Assembly: GCA_039105265.1 (NCBI GenBank)
Contig: JAPFFF010000001.1
Span: forward strand, 3,472,001 to 3,536,000
DNA from: Tritrichomonas musculus
Lineage: Eukaryota > Parabasalia > Tritrichomonadida > Tritrichomonadidae
Length of the DNA stretch: 64,000 bases
Reading direction: 5' to 3'
Shown here: piece by piece, positions 9,585-20,089 of the stretch
How positions within the stretch are numbered: position 1 is the stretch's first letter
How the letters are laid out: each line of letters begins with the position of its first letter
Translations under genes and position numbers: made by a program
Notes under the pieces: model-generated
Told to the model about the DNA's origin: nothing
Database searches by the model: none
What the model saw: only the letters and a program-made list of their open reading frames with translations

Positions 9585-11102
9585 TTATTCCGTATGGAGT
9601 GGTAAATTTGAAAGTGGAATAACAATGACGTTTCCTTGTTCGAAGCAAGCTGCAATGTATTGGCCTTCTTTGTCGCATTGTAAGTCGAAAATATTCTGAG
9701 ATCCAACGCATGTACATACAAGTGATCCATTTGAAACTTTCCAGAATTTGATTGTTTGATCAACACTTCCAGATGCAATGAATTCCCCATCGGGTGTAAA
9801 GCAAAGGGAATAAATTGGCATTGTATGGCTATTTAGAACATGAGTACATTGATTTGTATGAATATTCCAAAGTCTCACTGTATTATCAAAAGAAGCAGAG
9901 GCAAGGAGATCATGAATATTCCATCTGACAGCATAAACAGGGTTTCCATGGCCCTTTAAGACTATATCATCAGAAATAATTGTGTTTCCATTATTAGTTC
10001 TATTGTTGCTATCATTTTCAGTGTTTTCATTATCATTATTTGTGTCGGCATTATTATTACTATTTGCATTGTCATTATTGTTGCTATCGTTGTTATTGCT
10101 ATTTCGGCAGTGCCAAACTCGAATTGTTTTATCATCAGAACATGAGGCTAAATATTCGCCTGAAGAATTCCATGCTAATCCATTAATTGTACCGGAATGC
10201 CCTCCTAGTACCTGTGCTTCACCATTATTTACAGTATTATCAAATATTAAAACGAATCCATCATCGCAGCCAACAGCAAAGCAGTCTTCATTTCTCCATG
10301 ATGCATCTAAAACTGAACCGTGCTTAACATTAATTTTTTTTATAGTTTCACCTGTTTCAGTAGATGTGATAATAACATTTGAGTCGGATGAACCACAAAC
10401 AAATCGCTGTCCAGTAGGGTCAAATCTGACCACATGTATTGTACCTTGGCCATTGTTTATTTCATGATGTAAAACACCGTTAACATCCCAAATATGCGTT
10501 GTTCCATCTGAGCACCCTGTAACAAGAAAATTTGAATCGCATGACCAATCTAATGAAGAAACTTGATGTTGAACAATTCCAGGGCCAGCCCCTGGGCCAT
10601 TTTTAGCATGTTCAAGAATGCAATGAGAAACAGAAGCTGGATTCGAGAGATCCCATATTATCGCTGTATTATCAGAAGAACCTGTAGCAAGAAATCTTCC
10701 ATCAGGAGTCCATGAACAGCATAAAACGTCTAGTGAATGCTCAGCAAGAAGAATCGAGTTAGATGGATCAAGTTGTATTGATGGAGAATCTGTTGTTGAC
10801 TTGGGAGCCTCTTCTTGCTTTTGAGGTAGAGCTGAACCTTCGCGTAAAGCAGCATCGAGAAGTGTTAATTGAGAGTTGAACGTTTGGCCTGTTTTATGTG
10901 AGGAATTAATCTCTTTTTCGAGTTGTATATAAAGAAGCCCTTTTTGAAGAAGAGTAATAAGAGCGCCTGGAGGAATTTGAGAGCCATTAATACTTGATTG
11001 ATCTATCGAGGATTCGGCATTGAACGTGTAAAAGGAGTGGTCAAAACCGCATTCATGAAAATAGCGCATCACGAGAAAATTGATTTCTTCGCTCGAAATC
11101 AT
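9585..11102 (-). CDS. TBL1: TBL1/TBLR1-type LisH and WD40 co-repressor subunit
   Basis: A 505-residue homologue of TBL1X/TBL1XR1 (yeast Sif2), the WD40 subunit of NCoR/SMRT-HDAC3-type histone deacetylase complexes. The N-terminus follows the metazoan pattern closely: an SSEEINFLVMRYFHECGF LisH helix pair (about residues 3-40), then SINGSQIPPGALITLLQKGL. Eight or so WD repeats fill about 118-500 (SPDGRF-like turns, IIWDLS, THIWDV, IRVWHC, VRLWNI, IKFWKV). An Asn/Asp-rich low-complexity insert (about 337-375) interrupts one blade, a common oddity in AT-rich protists. It implies chromatin co-repression in the nucleus. The start is the only ATG before LisH. Confidence 0.92.
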   Translation of the reverse strand: MISSEEINFLVMRYFHECGFDHSFYTFNAESSIDQSSINGSQIPPGALITLLQKGLLYIQLEKEINSSHKTGQTFNSQLTLLDAALREGSALPQKQEEAPKSTTDSPSIQLDPSNSILLAEHSLDVLCCSWTPDGRFLATGSSDNTAIIWDLSNPASVSHCILEHAKNGPGAGPGIVQHQVSSLDWSCDSNFLVTGCSDGTTHIWDVNGVLHHEINNGQGTIHVVRFDPTGQRFVCGSSDSNVIITSTETGETIKKINVKHGSVLDASWRNEDCFAVGCDDGFVLIFDNTVNNGEAQVLGGHSGTINGLAWNSSGEYLASCSDDKTIRVWHCRNSNNNDSNNNDNANSNNNADTNNDNENTENDSNNRTNNGNTIISDDIVLKGHGNPVYAVRWNIHDLLASASFDNTVRLWNIHTNQCTHVLNSHTMPIYSLCFTPDGEFIASGSVDQTIKFWKVSNGSLVCTCVGSQNIFDLQCDKEGQYIAACFEQGNVIVIPLSNLPLHTE

Positions 11103-11210
11103 TTTTCAAAAATTTTAACAAATTGAATTTTTATTTTTCAGAAATTTGACCAGTTAAGTGGTCTAATCTTATTTGTTAAATTCTGTTAACTGAATAAATA
11201 AAAAACGAAT

Positions 11211-11990
11211 TTGTTCAAAATGAATTGCCTTTTATGTTGTACAAGGGTGTGCCCAAACGTTTTCGTTATGACTTTCACAGCTATCCTTGGATTTGCTACT
11301 TTTTTTGGTATTTTTCCACAAATTATTCAAGTTTCGACAAAACCTGTTTTTTTTACTTTAATAGGATTGTTCACTTTTATCTGTTTCTCAATGTTTATAT
11401 GGTGCTGGCTAAGTGCAGCAATAATGGATCCAGGTAGAGTTAAAGATGATCTTGAAAAGCGTGGTGTCTTAAGTCGTATTCAAAGAGGTGATATTCCAGA
11501 TTGTTTAAGAAACTTACCAATATGTGATAAATGTAAATTACCAAGGCCAAAAGGAGCTGTGCATTGTGATGAATGCCAATCATGCTGCCTGAGATATGAT
11601 CATCATTGTGGTGTTATTGGGCAATGCGTTGGTGATAAAAATATGAAAGCTTTCATTTTAAGCTTTTTGTATGCCTCTATATTTGGATTTACTTCATCTG
11701 CCTGTGGGTTCTATTATTGTATTACAGACTCTTTTTCAAGTAATGCAATCTCAAAAATTTTAATATTAATTGCCTCTGTTTATGATATTTCTATCGCATT
11801 TGCGCTTGGCTGCTTTGGTATCGGATTCTTATTCAATATTGCAAAAGATTTGGGTAGTATTGAATTTAAAACAAGAAAGTTGCTACTTTTATTTGGTAAC
11901 AATTTCATGGAAAGGATTTTACCTACACAAAAAAATGCAACATTTGCTGCGTGGCCTGGCGTTTGTTGGAATCTTGATTATGAACCTTAA
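11211..11990 (+). CDS. DHHC-type protein S-palmitoyltransferase
   Basis: A 259-residue zinc-finger DHHC acyltransferase that transfers palmitate from CoA to cysteines of membrane-bound proteins. The order is two membrane helices (about 17-40 and 46-70), the conserved DPG just after helix 2 (73-75), the cysteine-rich domain (about 105-143) with CDKCKLPRPKGAVHCDEC then YDHHC (catalytic DHHC at 130-133), and two more helices (about 147-168 and 180-210). The usual TTxE motif after the last helix is not obvious. It starts 108 bp from the TBL1-like gene in divergent orientation. Another ATG three codons in is equally possible as start. Substrate unknown. Confidence 0.93.
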   Translation: MFKMNCLLCCTRVCPNVFVMTFTAILGFATFFGIFPQIIQVSTKPVFFTLIGLFTFICFSMFIWCWLSAAIMDPGRVKDDLEKRGVLSRIQRGDIPDCLRNLPICDKCKLPRPKGAVHCDECQSCCLRYDHHCGVIGQCVGDKNMKAFILSFLYASIFGFTSSACGFYYCITDSFSSNAISKILILIASVYDISIAFALGCFGIGFLFNIAKDLGSIEFKTRKLLLLFGNNFMERILPTQKNATFAAWPGVCWNLDYEP

Positions 11991-14900
11991 TTTTCTTTAT
12001 CAATATGAGCTATCACTATTGATGCAATCTCAGTCTTTCTAGTATATAGGAGCAATGTTGCCAGTTAAAGATAAAAATCAGATATTAAATAAGAAAAAGA
12101 AGTAGATAAGAAATAGATAGTTCTTTTTCAAAAAAAAAAAAAAAAAAAAAAAATTAGAGAACAGAAGATGTTTTGTTTTATATTTGAAATATGGATATGC
12201 GAAAAAGTCTGTAAATAAAGTAAAATATTATCACTTTTTTAATCGTTTTTTTCTCTTTATTCTCCATGTTTTTCTGAATTACTATAGGCGGACTCGAACT
12301 TGATTTCCTAAAAAGTAGAGATAAAATTTTCAATTCCAAAAGTTAAAAACTTAAAATCCATATTTAAAAAAGTTATTTCCAAATTTGTTGGTGTAAAATG
12401 TCATTTTAATTTTTTATTTCCTAAATTTGTTCTGCATTCAAAATTTGTAATTCTTATAAACAAAATAAAATTTAAAACTATATTTGAAGGAATGTATTTA
12501 TTCTATGAAATAATAATAAAGAGATAGAAAAGAAGCTCTTTGAAACGCTAAAATTTATCTTTGCCAAAGAAAATTGAATGAAACTTTTGAGAGGTATTCA
12601 ATTATAATTGATATATCAAAAACAAGTATATAATTTTAAAAACATTATGTATAATATTTGTAAATTAAAAATAATTATTAATTATGATGAATCCCTGATT
12701 TAAGCACAAATGAAGTTGAATGATATGGATTGAATATTTTCTAAAATCATTTAATTTTGAAAAGAAAAAAGCGATTTGGATATAAAATAAATAAAATAAT
12801 TTTTTTTGTTTAATAAAAAAGAAGGAGATATTAATAATAACTTATTGAAAATATTTGATGCTTATTTCATTGTTTTCAAACATTTCAATTTTTTCAATTG
12901 ATTGAATATTTTTGAAATAATTTTTGTTTTAAACCTGATTGAAATAAATTGAAATTATCATTATAAAATATTTATAATTTTAAAATAAATTACTCTAAAA
13001 AATAAAAAGTATTTCAAAAATATTTTCAAATAAAAAAGAATAAAAATAAAAAAATTTGTTTATTAATTTAACCTAAACTAAGTTTTTTAATTTGTCCCTT
13101 CTTATCGTCCTCTCAAATTTGAATAAAGCTAAATATTTTTTTTTAAGTTATTAAGGCATGAATACCTTCATTCATTTCAGGTCGAGGCTCCCGCTATTAC
13201 CTTAACCAATTGGGCTTAGCCCTCGAAGGCTCCCAAAGCTATTTAAAAGGTATTTTTCCTGAATAAAAAACTTTTTTATATTCTTTTTTTTTATTTTCAT
13301 CTTCTCAAAATTGAAAGATATGGTATTTTAAAAAAAATAATTTGTCCCTACTTATCGTCCTACTTTCTGAAGACTCATAGAAAATTTGAATTAAAAACTC
13401 TCAATTTTTTTGTGAATAAGGTAATAATTAAAAAACTTAGTTTACGGGTTATAAATTCTCTCAAATTATTTCATTTAAACTTGATGTAATAATGTCCGCT
13501 TTTCTCAATTTTGAGAATGTTATTTGCGGTTTATATCAAAAGTGAACAGACTGACCGATTCTATGAGATTATTCAAATTAATTGAGATATTTTTTTGAAG
13601 TCAATAATTTATATATAACTCATAAAAAAAACAATATATAAACAATTAAACATTTGAATATAAATATTAACATTATTTTATAATATATAATAATAATAAA
13701 AAGTGCTATTAAAGCAGTATATGAAAAATCACATTTAAATCATTCTGAAAAAATTAATGGTAATTAAATAAATTAAATAGATAAATCATTTGATGTTTAT
13801 TAATAGCAAATCAGTTATTTGTTCAGCAAAAAATAATGTATTTTTTAAAAATGAAATATTCGTAAATAGAACTCAATTTCAACTCCAAAATTTTAGATTG
13901 GAAAAAAAAATAGTATTATATATTAACAATTATTTATCAAAAATATTATTTATCAGGTATTTGGCGAGAAAACGAACCTCGCCAAAAAAATTCGAACGAT
14001 AGATTCAATTCTTTCAAATTATTTGAAGGAAAAACTCACAATTTACTCGTTAGACGATTAGAATTTCAATAAATTATTTTCTTGCTAATTATTGAAAATT
14101 GAATATCATTGAAAGTATGTATTATTTATTATATATATTTCTTGATCAATTATATATATACATTTAATATAATTTTTAAATAAATTATATATATAAAAAT
14201 AAATAACAAATTAATAAATAAATCTAATGTAATCCTTTGTTATTATATTAAAATACATAAAAATAACATTATAAGGTCAATTTATAACCATATCTCTCTT
14301 TTTATATTAATCTATTTTTATTTTGATAAAATTTGAATAAATATCTTATTAAAATAAAAATATAATTTTAATAATATATATATAATTACATGAATCTGCA
14401 TTTATATTCAAAATATTAATATTTTTATTGAATATTAGAATCTATAAAAAAAAATTAATCGTTTTTTATCTGAAAAATTTATTTAATAATTTCAATTAAT
14501 TCAAAAAATTTGGGACCTATATCTCAATTTTCATTGAATTTTGAGAGATATTCTCAAATCATATTACAACTCTGAAAGTGAAAATATAAATAAATAAAAA
14601 ATAACTTTTTGCAAAAATTTCTTCAAAACAAATTCGAATAAATTTATTCAAAATATTTTGAGAAAATAATAATCTCAATTTTTTTAATTAAAACAAATCA
14701 TACAAGAGCAAGGAAAGAGCAAAAATAATTTGTAAAATCGAGATTTTCCAACACATATTGCCTTTAATAGAGAATTTATACACGATTTAATGCAAAATAC
14801 TAATAACTCTACCTAAGAATCAAATTTTTATCAATCTTTTATCAAATTTTGGACAAATTATTTACACTGAAAGGCAATACTACTGCAAAATACTTTTTGT

Positions 14901-15519
14901 TAGCATGATCTTGTTAGAAGCATGATAATACTTCCAAAGAAAACTCGAAAGATTCCCTTTTCTGACTTTTCTAGAGCCTAACTTCCATATCAAAGAAAAA
15001 AAAGATGAGATATCAAAATTAGAAACATAAATGAAGGTAACTTGCTGCTTACTCTACTCCACAATGCTCATCAAAAGATAGAACTGGTTGATATTAAGAC
15101 TCAATTCTAAGTCGGTTTGGGCCAATTATTGTACCAAATACGATAATATTTTGAAAAGGCATTATTCGAAAACGATCATATTTTCTGATATAAATAATCT
15201 TTAACGATAATTTTTTGAATATTTTACAATTTTGAGAGATATGGGTAAATAATTTGAAAATTTAGAAATTTTCTAAAAAGATTACATTTTAAATTTAAAT
15301 TCTACTATTTATTTTTTATAGGAAATTACAATATAGTATGGTAATTTTAAATTTATAAAAAGATAAAAATGTTTGAAAAGTGTACTAAAGCGGACATTAT
15401 TAAAACCTGTTTAACTTAAAATTGAATGATATATTCAATTATTTATTGAAATGAATTCATTCAAATATCTTTTATTAAAAGTTATCAAAAAATTGAATTA
15501 GTCTTTTTTATCAAACCTT
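11991..15519. other. 3.5-kb AT-rich intergenic region with repeat debris
   Basis: No supported gene. Contents: an A run at about 12,130-12,153; a near-exact direct repeat TTTGTCCCTNCTTATCGTCC at 13,091-13,110 and 13,341-13,360; a GC-richer tRNA-like patch between them (about 13,181-13,242); a copy of the 'GTCCGC...TCTCAATTTTGAGA' debris motif near 13,490; another TCTCAATTTTCATTGAATTT inverted word near 14,530; and a less AT-rich block at about 14,740-15,140 with short broken coding-like frames that could be a gene relic. A short open frame at 13,790-14,002 has no coding character. Confidence 0.5.
13091..13360. repeat. Direct repeats flanking a tRNA-like patch
   Basis: TTTGTCCCTNCTTATCGTCC occurs at 13,091-13,110 and again at 13,341-13,360 with one difference, 250 bp apart. 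Between them is the GC-richer patch at about 13,181-13,242. The repeats are too long for a normal target duplication, so they may belong to the repeated unit itself or to two old copies of one element. Confidence 0.5.
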
Positions 15520-16248
15520 ATGAAAACAAGAACTAACAACAGCCATCGCCAACATCAAACGAAAAATACAAATGATGAATGTCAAAAAAAGAATAATAAT
15601 TCTGGAATGAAAATTAAATGGACAACAATCGAAGACGAAAAACTTACAAAAGCTGTTGAGAAATATCATCATAAAAATTGGAAATTAATTGCAAATGAAG
15701 TTGATGGCCGTTCACCAAAGCAGTGTTTAGAAAGATGGTATGGAATGCTTGATCCATCATTAATAAAAACTGAATTCACTCCTGAAGAAGATAATATAAT
15801 TATTGATATGCAAAATAGGCTTGGTAATAAATGGTCCTTAATAGCAGAATGTCTTCCTGGTAGATCAGCTATTTCAGTTAGAAATAGATCTGATTTATTA
15901 AAAAGACATGCAAAAAACCCATCATTGTCAAAGAGACAACTTAAATCCAATGTAATAAACGGAAATTTGGGATCAAAAATGATTGACCAATCATCTTTGA
16001 ATAATGATTTTCAAATTCAACCTGAAAAAGCTTCCTTCAAAAGAGATCCGATGGAATTTGAATCTACTAAAAATATGCAATGTAATGATAATGATTTCAA
16101 CCCAAAACAGCCACCCAATCAATATTTAGAAATGCTAAAAAATAATGAAATCCAAAAATATTTTTCTGGAAATTCATGGACCGAACTAGATAGATATTTT
16201 TCTAATATCAACGATTTAATTATTTGGGAAAAAACAGAACTGTTTTGA
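15520..16248 (+). CDS. R2R3 Myb-like DNA-binding protein
   Basis: A 242-residue protein with two tandem Myb repeats, at about 33-78 (WTTIEDEKLTKAVEKY...NWKLIANEV...CLERWY) and 84-130 (FTPEEDNIIIDMQNRLGNKWSLIAECL...VRNRSDLL). The regularly spaced Trp/Phe residues and the helix-turn-helix of each repeat are intact. The tail is Asn-rich without motifs. Trichomonads have large Myb families that bind promoter elements of iron- and cycle-regulated genes, so a nuclear transcription-factor role is likely, but the target is unknown. The first ATG is used, preceded by TTTTTATCAAACC. Confidence 0.88.
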   Translation: MKTRTNNSHRQHQTKNTNDECQKKNNNSGMKIKWTTIEDEKLTKAVEKYHHKNWKLIANEVDGRSPKQCLERWYGMLDPSLIKTEFTPEEDNIIIDMQNRLGNKWSLIAECLPGRSAISVRNRSDLLKRHAKNPSLSKRQLKSNVINGNLGSKMIDQSSLNNDFQIQPEKASFKRDPMEFESTKNMQCNDNDFNPKQPPNQYLEMLKNNEIQKYFSGNSWTELDRYFSNINDLIIWEKTELF

Positions 16249-17177
16249 ATTTTTTGAGTCTATTATATTATATTTTTTTCTAATTTTATATATGATAACT
16301 ACTATTTATACTTCATAAATATACCATTTTAAATACTGTATATTTGATTCTTCATTAAATAATATATATTGTTTGATATAATAATCCAATTTCTTTCTTT
16401 CATCACTTAATACTGATAAAACATTATGCTTTAAAAGCATTTTATGCGAAAATCATTTTAGGTTAAAACTTGAAATTTCAAATATAACTTATACAGGTGC
16501 GGACGCTGACTTCACTTAAAATTTTGAATTATTAAAACATTTATATCTTCTGAAATATAAGAATAAAAATATAAAATACTTATTATATATTATTTTATAA
16601 CATTTATATATTTATATAAATCTATCATTAAGTCAAAATACTAGATATTGATGTCTAAAAATCCAATTTAAATCATCCTTTGAAAAACAACTATCTCGAC
16701 ATATGCGCAACACATGAAAACAAAATGTATATTATATAACTATATTTATTATAAACCTTAATTTTATCAAAATTATATATATTATGAAAAAAATGCATTT
16801 TAATTGTTTTTTTAGATTTTTTATTTTAGCAAATACATCATAGAATTAATATTTTGATAGACCGAAAATTCCCCACTTTTACTAGAATTTTCCCTCAATT
16901 TATAAAAATTGAATACTACTCTCAAATCTTCCCCACTTTTACCAAAATTTTTTCTCAAAAAGTTAAAAAAAAACTTTAAAAATTTTAACATATAACGTTC
17001 GTTAAATAGACTGGAAGTCTGAAAATAGACTGGTAGTGACCAACTTTTTCAATTATTTTTTTACTAAACGGTCATTTTTTTTATATATAAAAAAGCTATA
17101 CTACTACTCAACAATTCAGAAATCTCTCACAAAAAATTGAAAAGATAGGTTAAAAATTATATTTTTATTGTCAATTT
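16249..17177. other. AT-rich region, partly the 5' flank of a pogo-like element
   Basis: No gene. Two degenerate tandem copies of a CCCCACTTTTAC block lie at about 16,870-16,985. GACTGG words repeat at about 17,010-17,040 (AATAGACTGGAAG then AATAGACTGGTAG). These could be part of the terminal region of the transposon whose transposase starts at 17,178, but no matching far end is available to prove it. Confidence 0.4.
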
Positions 17178-18307
17178 ATGGACCACATAGCGCGCTCTTC
17201 TCTCTCAAAGTATCAAATATTCATTGTTGAGCAAAGACTTAAAGGCAAAACTTATGAAGAGACCCGTTTATTGTTTTATAATGAATTTCAAGTTAAATTA
17301 TATGATAACAAAATTTCAACTGCAATCAAAAGAGCATGCGTTGGATATTTCTGGGAACCTGGCATGAAAGGAGGAACAGATCACTATTTATGCAAAGAAG
17401 ATTTTGAGGAATTGAAAGAAGAAGTAATTATTGCACAAGAATACGGACATCCTTTTGATTGCTGCGATGTGATAGATGAAGCACAAAGAATTAAGATGAA
17501 CAGAATACAAAAAGGAATTGCCTTTCTTAAAAGGACTAATTCGGAAAATTTGATGGAAAAATTAAATTCTTTAATTATAAAACCACCTACAAGACCATGG
17601 ATTAATGGAATACTGAAAGAACTGGATGCATATATCGTTAACAGAAGATTGGTTGACGAAAAAAGATTAGATAGTTGTAGTTTTCAAATTGTAAATGAAT
17701 TTTTTAATAAATTCTCAGATTTTATAAAATCATTCAAAAAGTTTCTAATATTTGGGGCAGACGAAACTATGGTTGAACCGTTGCCAAGAAAAAGTTATGT
17801 AATTCCAAATAATATAAAAGTTGTTTTACATGAGAAGTATCCTGACATGAGGCACATCACAGCTATGATGTGCCATTGTGTTTCAGGACCTTCTCTTCCA
17901 CCTTTTATTATTTTAACTAACTTACAGAATATTCCATCAGAATTATTAGAATTTTGTGAAACTCAACAAATCTACTTATCTTCCAGTCCAAATGGTTATA
18001 TGACCAGAGATCTTTTTCTAATTTGGTCACTTCATTTCATAAATTATATTTGTATATATCGTGATAAATTATTACTAACTTGTCAAAATTCACCAGTTCT
18101 GCTTATATTAGACGGACACACGAGTAGAGAAAACCCACTTGCTTTAGATTTATTGCGAAGATTTAATATTTCAGTTTTGATTATTCCATCTCACACATCT
18201 CATATATTACAAATGTTCGATGTTGTTTTAGGATACCCTTTGAAATCAACTTTTTCAGATAAATTCGAAAAATTATTAAAAGATTTAGAAAATGACAAAT
18301 CAATTTC
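17178..18307 (+). CDS. Pogo-like DD35D transposase, C-terminus lost to a Maverick insertion
   Basis: About 376 residues of a DDE_1/pogo-family transposase, the enzyme that cuts and joins the ends of a Tc1/mariner-superfamily transposon. The N-terminal part looks like helix-turn-helix DNA-binding domains. The catalytic core has the first Asp in FGADETMV (about residue 195), the second in LILDGHTSR and the third in HILQMFD, with exactly 35 residues between the last two, the pogo spacing. The frame stays open from the ATG to 18,307, where the terminal repeat of Maverick B begins. The further open frame to 18,461 is read out of that repeat and is not transposase. The normal C-terminus is missing, so it is probably inactive. 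Confidence 0.85.
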
Positions 18308-18639
18308 AGTAGTGTACGTCAGGCTGTGGTTCGCTTCTCTTCCCCAGCCTAACCTGCTCGCAGCCAAGCTCAGGCACGCCTTCGCTTGGAGCTTCGCATA
18401 CGGATGCGGTCGCTACTCTCCCACAGACCTAACGCCTTGTGTCAATTCTGTCACGCTATGACACAATTTCCACAAGCTTCTATACTAGGCGTCAGATTTT
18501 GTGTCAGTAACGTGACCAAATATTTACCTTCATAAGTATAATACCATTAAGAACCTAGTAAACATACAAGCATCTACTTATCATAGCAAACACAACACCC
18601 TCATAAGCACAAATACACATCCAATTAAATACACATCAT

Positions 18640-20064
18640 TTGTTTTCTTTTTTTGTTTTTATTCTTGTCCAAATGACAACCAAGCAGTATGTTGACTGGA
18701 ATGTGTTTGAGAGCCTTCCCGTTAAATCATATGAGATAACTTATACTAAAAGTGCGGAAGAAGAGATAACCATAGAGAAGGCTATAAAGAAGTTCATCTG
18801 CCAAGCGCCTATTGGTTCAGGCAAATCAACAGCAATAAGGAAATGGATCTATAACACAGTACCTGATAACAAGTTCATACTCATCGTACCAACCATTAAC
18901 ATCGCTGCGGAGTTCTACTCTAAGTTGTATGTAGCATTAAACAACAATCACCCCGAGAACATAGATGAAATGATAAAGTTATGTGTAAAGGAAGGTGCAT
19001 TTAAGGAGTTTAAAGAAGCCATCAAGCACTTTATACCTGTTGTCATAACTACATTCTCTACCGCATCTAAGTGTCTTGGAGGAATCATAGAGCATTTCTA
19101 TCACCACCAAATAGATTTCAACAGTGAATACACACTCCTTATTGATGAAGCACACCTACTACTAGAACACATATCGTTAATAGAGATCTGTAGAGAGTTT
19201 AATAAAGTAGGCTTGATTACTGCTACAGCATCTGACATTTCTTGCTTATCAGTCTTTGAAGAATACGAAAAGATAAACCCATTAGCCGACATCAAATACC
19301 ACAGAACGATATATCTATACAAGCTGAGAAGCAATATGCAAGAGCAAAGAGAGACTATAGCTAAGCAAGTACTAGAAGAGATAAAGAGGTATGATAAGAT
19401 ATTAATTAAGATAGAAGACAAGAATGAATGTGAACGATTAAAGGAGTGTATCGACAATGAACTTAATAAAGCATTGTACAACTCTGATAAGAAGGAAGTA
19501 GAGATAAGTGATGAAGGCAAGTTTGTTAGCACGGAGGACGTTGATATAGTTATTGCTACTTCATGTATCCAATCAGGTCAGTCACTGAAGGAAAATCTAT
19601 TGTCTATATTCATTCAGACCCCATTAGATACCTTATCATCAGTTGAACAGTTTGTAGGAAGAAACAGGAACGAGAATTCAACAGCTTATCTATACATGAG
19701 ACAAGTAAAGGTACCAGAAGAGAAGTTTACATACAAGGTAGCCAAGAACAGATATAAGACAAGATTAAACCAATTGAGAGCTAATGCATGGCAATCAATG
19801 GACAAAGATTCATGGATAAGATACATGAGCAAGATTGGAGAAGTTATTGTTGAAGAGACAGAACAGGAGGAAGAAACAAATAAGGATACAATAATGATAA
19901 ACGAAAATGATTTGAACAGAGAGTTTAATGGCAAAAAACAGTTATATCAGCACTTTGGGTTTAAAAATGAGAAGGAAGTGCCCGAAGGATATGAAATAAG
20001 AAGTAGATATAACAGAGAGAAAGGTAAAATGCAAAGAGTATATAATTTAGTTAAGATAGAGTAA
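18640..20064 (+). CDS. SF2 helicase (origin-binding-protein-like) of Maverick B
   Basis: An about 463-residue superfamily 2 helicase if the ATG at 18,673 (MTTKQYVDW) is used. That start lies just after a T-rich leader like those of other Maverick genes. Motif I is APIGSGKST, motif II LLIDEAH, motif III TATAS, and motif VI QFVGRNRN. The compact layout and the SVEQFVGRNRN motif recall viral origin-binding-protein helicases (herpesvirus UL9 type), but that is a family resemblance, not proof. It would unwind DNA during element replication. The C-terminal 100 residues are charged and of unknown role. Its codon use is richer in G/C than the flanking region, fitting its origin in a mobile element. 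Confidence 0.8.
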   Translation: MFSFFVFILVQMTTKQYVDWNVFESLPVKSYEITYTKSAEEEITIEKAIKKFICQAPIGSGKSTAIRKWIYNTVPDNKFILIVPTINIAAEFYSKLYVALNNNHPENIDEMIKLCVKEGAFKEFKEAIKHFIPVVITTFSTASKCLGGIIEHFYHHQIDFNSEYTLLIDEAHLLLEHISLIEICREFNKVGLITATASDISCLSVFEEYEKINPLADIKYHRTIYLYKLRSNMQEQRETIAKQVLEEIKRYDKILIKIEDKNECERLKECIDNELNKALYNSDKKEVEISDEGKFVSTEDVDIVIATSCIQSGQSLKENLLSIFIQTPLDTLSSVEQFVGRNRNENSTAYLYMRQVKVPEEKFTYKVAKNRYKTRLNQLRANAWQSMDKDSWIRYMSKIGEVIVEETEQEEETNKDTIMINENDLNREFNGKKQLYQHFGFKNEKEVPEGYEIRSRYNREKGKMQRVYNLVKIE

Positions 20065-20089
20065 ACCATTCAATTATATATTTTTATTT

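Noticed and set aside
12279-12300. Possible tRNA 3' end (minus strand AAGTTCGAGTCCGCC)
   Set aside because: Box-B-like word only. The T-stem does not pair and no matching acceptor strand or D-arm is present.
13790-14002. Open frame of 70 codons in the large intergenic region
   Set aside because: Composition of translated AT-rich repeat DNA, no homology pattern, no leader like the real genes.
14740-15140. Less AT-rich block with short coding-like words
   Set aside because: Frames are broken every 15-25 codons on both strands and no family could be recognised, so it is mentioned only as possible relic.
18308-18461. C-terminal extension of the pogo-like transposase frame
   Set aside because: Sequence is the Maverick B terminal repeat read through in frame, not transposase.
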